Positions 6,952 through 7,976 of a stretch of 7,976 bases of DNA are shown piece after piece. The position numbers and the translations under genes are program-made. Numbering within the stretch: position 1 is the first letter of the stretch; each line of letters opens with the position of its first letter. The notes beneath the pieces are model-generated. The model was given only the letters and a program-made list of their open reading frames with translations, was not told the DNA's origin and did not search any database. The stretch spans positions 1 to 7,976 of the forward strand of contig USSJ01000049.1 in NCBI GenBank assembly GCA_900557285.1, written 5' to 3'. The DNA comes from an uncultured Clostridia bacterium. GTDB taxonomy: Bacteria; Bacillota; Clostridia; Christensenellales; Borkfalkiaceae.

Positions 6952-7152
6952 TCATATGTGCCTGCCGATCAGCTCGTCCAGACTGATTCCGTAAAAATCA
7001 GCGATCCGGATACACATTTCGATCGAAGGCATTACGGTTCCGTTTTCCCAACGGTAAATATTCTGATGATTGACCCCGAGAGCCTTCGCCAACTCATACG
7101 CATTCATGCCTCGCTGCTCACGGTTGTCTTTGAGTGATTCTGCGATATTCAT
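6952..7152 (-). CDS. small XRE/Cro-CI family transcriptional regulator
   Basis: A 66-residue protein consisting of one helix-turn-helix domain. Helix 1 is about residues 3-13, helices 2 and 3 are AYELAKALG (18-26) and NHQNIYRWENG (28-38), the latter being the likely DNA-reading helix, then MPSIEMCIRIADFYGISLDELIG (41-63) gives the usual two closing helices with the family hallmark of ADFYGISLDELIG. It should bind DNA as a dimer and may regulate itself or a neighbour; the target is unknown. No effector domain is present. There is no Shine-Dalgarno site before the ATG, but a promoter is placed so that the message should begin at the ATG itself. Starting further in, at residue 16, would destroy helix 1. 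The gene has its own terminator, so it is probably a single-gene unit. Phage or mobile-element origin is possible but nothing else mobile is seen. Confidence 0.88.
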   Translation of the reverse strand: MNIAESLKDNREQRGMNAYELAKALGVNHQNIYRWENGTVMPSIEMCIRIADFYGISLDELIGRHI

Positions 7153-7158
7153 GTTAAT

Positions 7159-7187
7159 ATTATCACATAAAAATGATTAAATGTCAT
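7159..7187 (-). promoter_or_regulatory. promoter of the HTH gene, predicted leaderless start
   Basis: On the - strand: ATGACA (7187-7182), a 17-base spacer and GATAAT (7164-7159) preceded by TGT, an extended -10. Counting from the -10 box puts +1 at 7152, the A of the ATG start codon. The absence of a ribosome binding site agrees with a leaderless message. Confidence 0.65.
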
Positions 7188-7192
7188 GATTA
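7173..7192. repeat. tandem ATGATTA direct repeats over the -35 region, possible operator
   Basis: Two identical heptamers ATGATTA (7173-7179 and 7186-7192) are spaced 13 bases apart and flank or overlap the -35 box of the HTH gene. They are a candidate site for autoregulation. The region is AT-rich, so chance occurrence is possible. Confidence 0.35.
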
Positions 7193-7566
7193 GCACAAAA
7201 TTGTGTAGATATTTTATTGTAAAAATTTACCAATTTCCGTGCGGAAATATGGCAGCCGCTATAAACGGATTGCTATGCCTTTTAAAACAAGAAAACTTAT
7301 CCGCGCAGGAAGTACAATTTTACAAACAAGCTGAAAAAACGCACCGCCCGCCTCCACCGCAAAACCGTGGAAAGCCGAATATTTTTTGAGCAAAAAAACT
7401 CCGAAAGTTCAGAACCGTTCCGTTTCAAAGCCATCCCGTTTCAAGGAGCAGAAAAGCCGACGTTTCCTGATTTTTGCCAACGGGTTTTCGGTATGCGTAA
7501 AAACACATATGTTTCAAAATGCATCCGAAGAAAAAAACAAGAACAAATTCACGGAAAAAACGATGA
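7193..7566. other. non-coding gap with a dyad and a short direct repeat
   Basis: No convincing gene is present on either strand between the regulator promoter and the palindrome; the short open frames here have no ribosome binding site and no recognisable protein features. Visible structure is limited to a dyad ATTTCCG-TG-CGGAAAT (7233-7248) and a 9-base direct repeat CCGTTTCAA (7420-7428 and 7436-7444). A small RNA cannot be excluded. Confidence 0.4.
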
Positions 7567-7598
7567 TTGCGCGGCGGCACATATGTGCCGCCGCGCAA
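7555..7598 (-). terminator. perfect 32-bp palindrome, probable terminator of the hydrogenase-like gene
   Basis: Bases 7567-7598 form a perfect palindrome whose left half is TTGCGCGGCGGCACAT; as RNA it folds into a 14-base stem with an AUAU loop. It begins 8 bases after the stop codon of the hydrogenase-like gene. On the - strand a run of six T (7560-7555) follows, but 6 bases away from the stem, and another T-run lies before the stem. It is thus an imperfect terminator, or a message-stabilising or protein-binding element. Confidence 0.55.
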
Positions 7599-7605
7599 AA
7601 AAGAT

Positions 7606-7976
7606 TTATTCGGACTTGGTTTGTTCTCCTAAACTCAGTTTATAGAGTTTCACGGAGTTATCGATGGTCTTTTCTTTGGCGGATGCTCCGTATTTATCCA
7701 CATCCACCACATTTTTCGGGCCGTGATTGAGACACAAAGCGCCGTTGAGACATCCGCCGTCGCAAGCCATCCCCTCGAAAAAGTTTTCGGTTGCGCGGTT
7801 GAACTTGAGCTTGGTAAGCGCGGCGCGGCATTCGTCGATGCCGTTCATGGCGAGCGGGCGAACGCCCTCGACGCCCATTTCCTTTGCGACGTCCGCAATG
7901 CCCTGCGCTATGCCGCCGCTCTTGGCAAAAATTCTACCGTAGAACGAAGCATTATCTAACGACGTTTCTTCCAAAC
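7606..7976 (-). CDS. [FeFe]-hydrogenase-like protein, C-terminal part (partial)
   Basis: About 122 C-terminal residues are present; the reading frame continues off the right edge, so no true start is in the window. The sequence FYGRIFAKSGGIAQGI followed by FFEGMACDGGCLNGALC matches the C-terminal H-cluster domain of iron-only hydrogenases. The two cysteines C71 and C75 of the fragment (MACDGGC) match the last H-cluster cysteine pair in motif L3. The usual GGGQP after this motif is replaced by NGALCLNHGPKN, with an extra cysteine (C81), which is like divergent, ferredoxin-domain-containing clostridial hydrogenase homologues (group B type) rather than the classical CpI type. Such proteins are thought to evolve or sense hydrogen in anaerobes; which of these applies here cannot be told from the fragment. 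The tail after YGASAKEKTIDNSVKLYKL is short and polar. Confidence 0.85.
   Translation of the reverse strand, partial: LEETSLDNASFYGRIFAKSGGIAQGIADVAKEMGVEGVRPLAMNGIDECRAALTKLKFNRATENFFEGMACDGGCLNGALCLNHGPKNVVDVDKYGASAKEKTIDNSVKLYKLSLGEQTKSE

Noticed and set aside
7186..7389. 67-codon open frame on the + strand
   Set aside because: No Shine-Dalgarno site, begins inside the regulator promoter region, and shows no domain features.
7420..7444. Repeated CCGTTTCAA as a possible CRISPR remnant
   Set aside because: Only two 9-base copies 16 bases apart; no array spacing, no further repeats, no cas genes.
7386..7730. 114-codon open frame on the + strand
   Set aside because: Basic low-information translation that runs through the 32-bp palindrome and into the hydrogenase-like gene on the other strand; no ribosome binding site.

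Overview
The window looks like part of a chromosome from an anaerobic member of the Bacillota, most likely a clostridium-like gut or sediment bacterium. Three things suggest this: a polyamine gene cluster of the firmicute type (arginine decarboxylase, spermidine synthase, agmatinase, carboxy(nor)spermidine dehydrogenase and decarboxylase), a CvpA-like membrane protein paired with a DUF1846 protein, and an [FeFe]-hydrogenase-type protein. Purine-rich Shine-Dalgarno sites and sigma-A-like promoters agree. I cannot name the genus from sequence reading alone.

Left part, + strand (1-4425): the end of an Orn/Lys/Arg decarboxylase (probably SpeA), then speE, speB, a 233-base gap with a weak terminator and a folded leader, then a carboxyspermidine dehydrogenase and its decarboxylase partner (NspC family). 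Together these could convert arginine to agmatine, putrescine and spermidine. The window holds genes for two different ways of adding the aminopropyl group: the decarboxy-SAM route (SpeE) and the aspartate-semialdehyde route (dehydrogenase plus decarboxylase). The same genes could also act on agmatine before urea is removed. A strong two-way terminator at 4427-4471 closes the cluster.

Middle, - strand (4487-6705): a DUF1846 protein gene with a clear extended -10 promoter, followed by a small CvpA-family membrane protein gene. The 82-base gap between them can form several hairpins, one directly in front of the CvpA ribosome binding site.

Right part, - strand (6897-7976): a 66-residue Cro/CI-type regulator with its own terminator and a promoter placed so that transcription should begin at the A of its ATG (a predicted leaderless message). 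Then come 453 bases with no convincing gene, holding a short operator-like dyad and a perfect 32-bp palindrome, and finally the C-terminal part of an [FeFe]-hydrogenase-like protein running off the window edge.

I did not find a clear novel defence or mobile system. The points most worth a second look are the redundant or alternative spermidine chemistry, the folded leader before the dehydrogenase, the leaderless regulator and the 32-bp palindrome.
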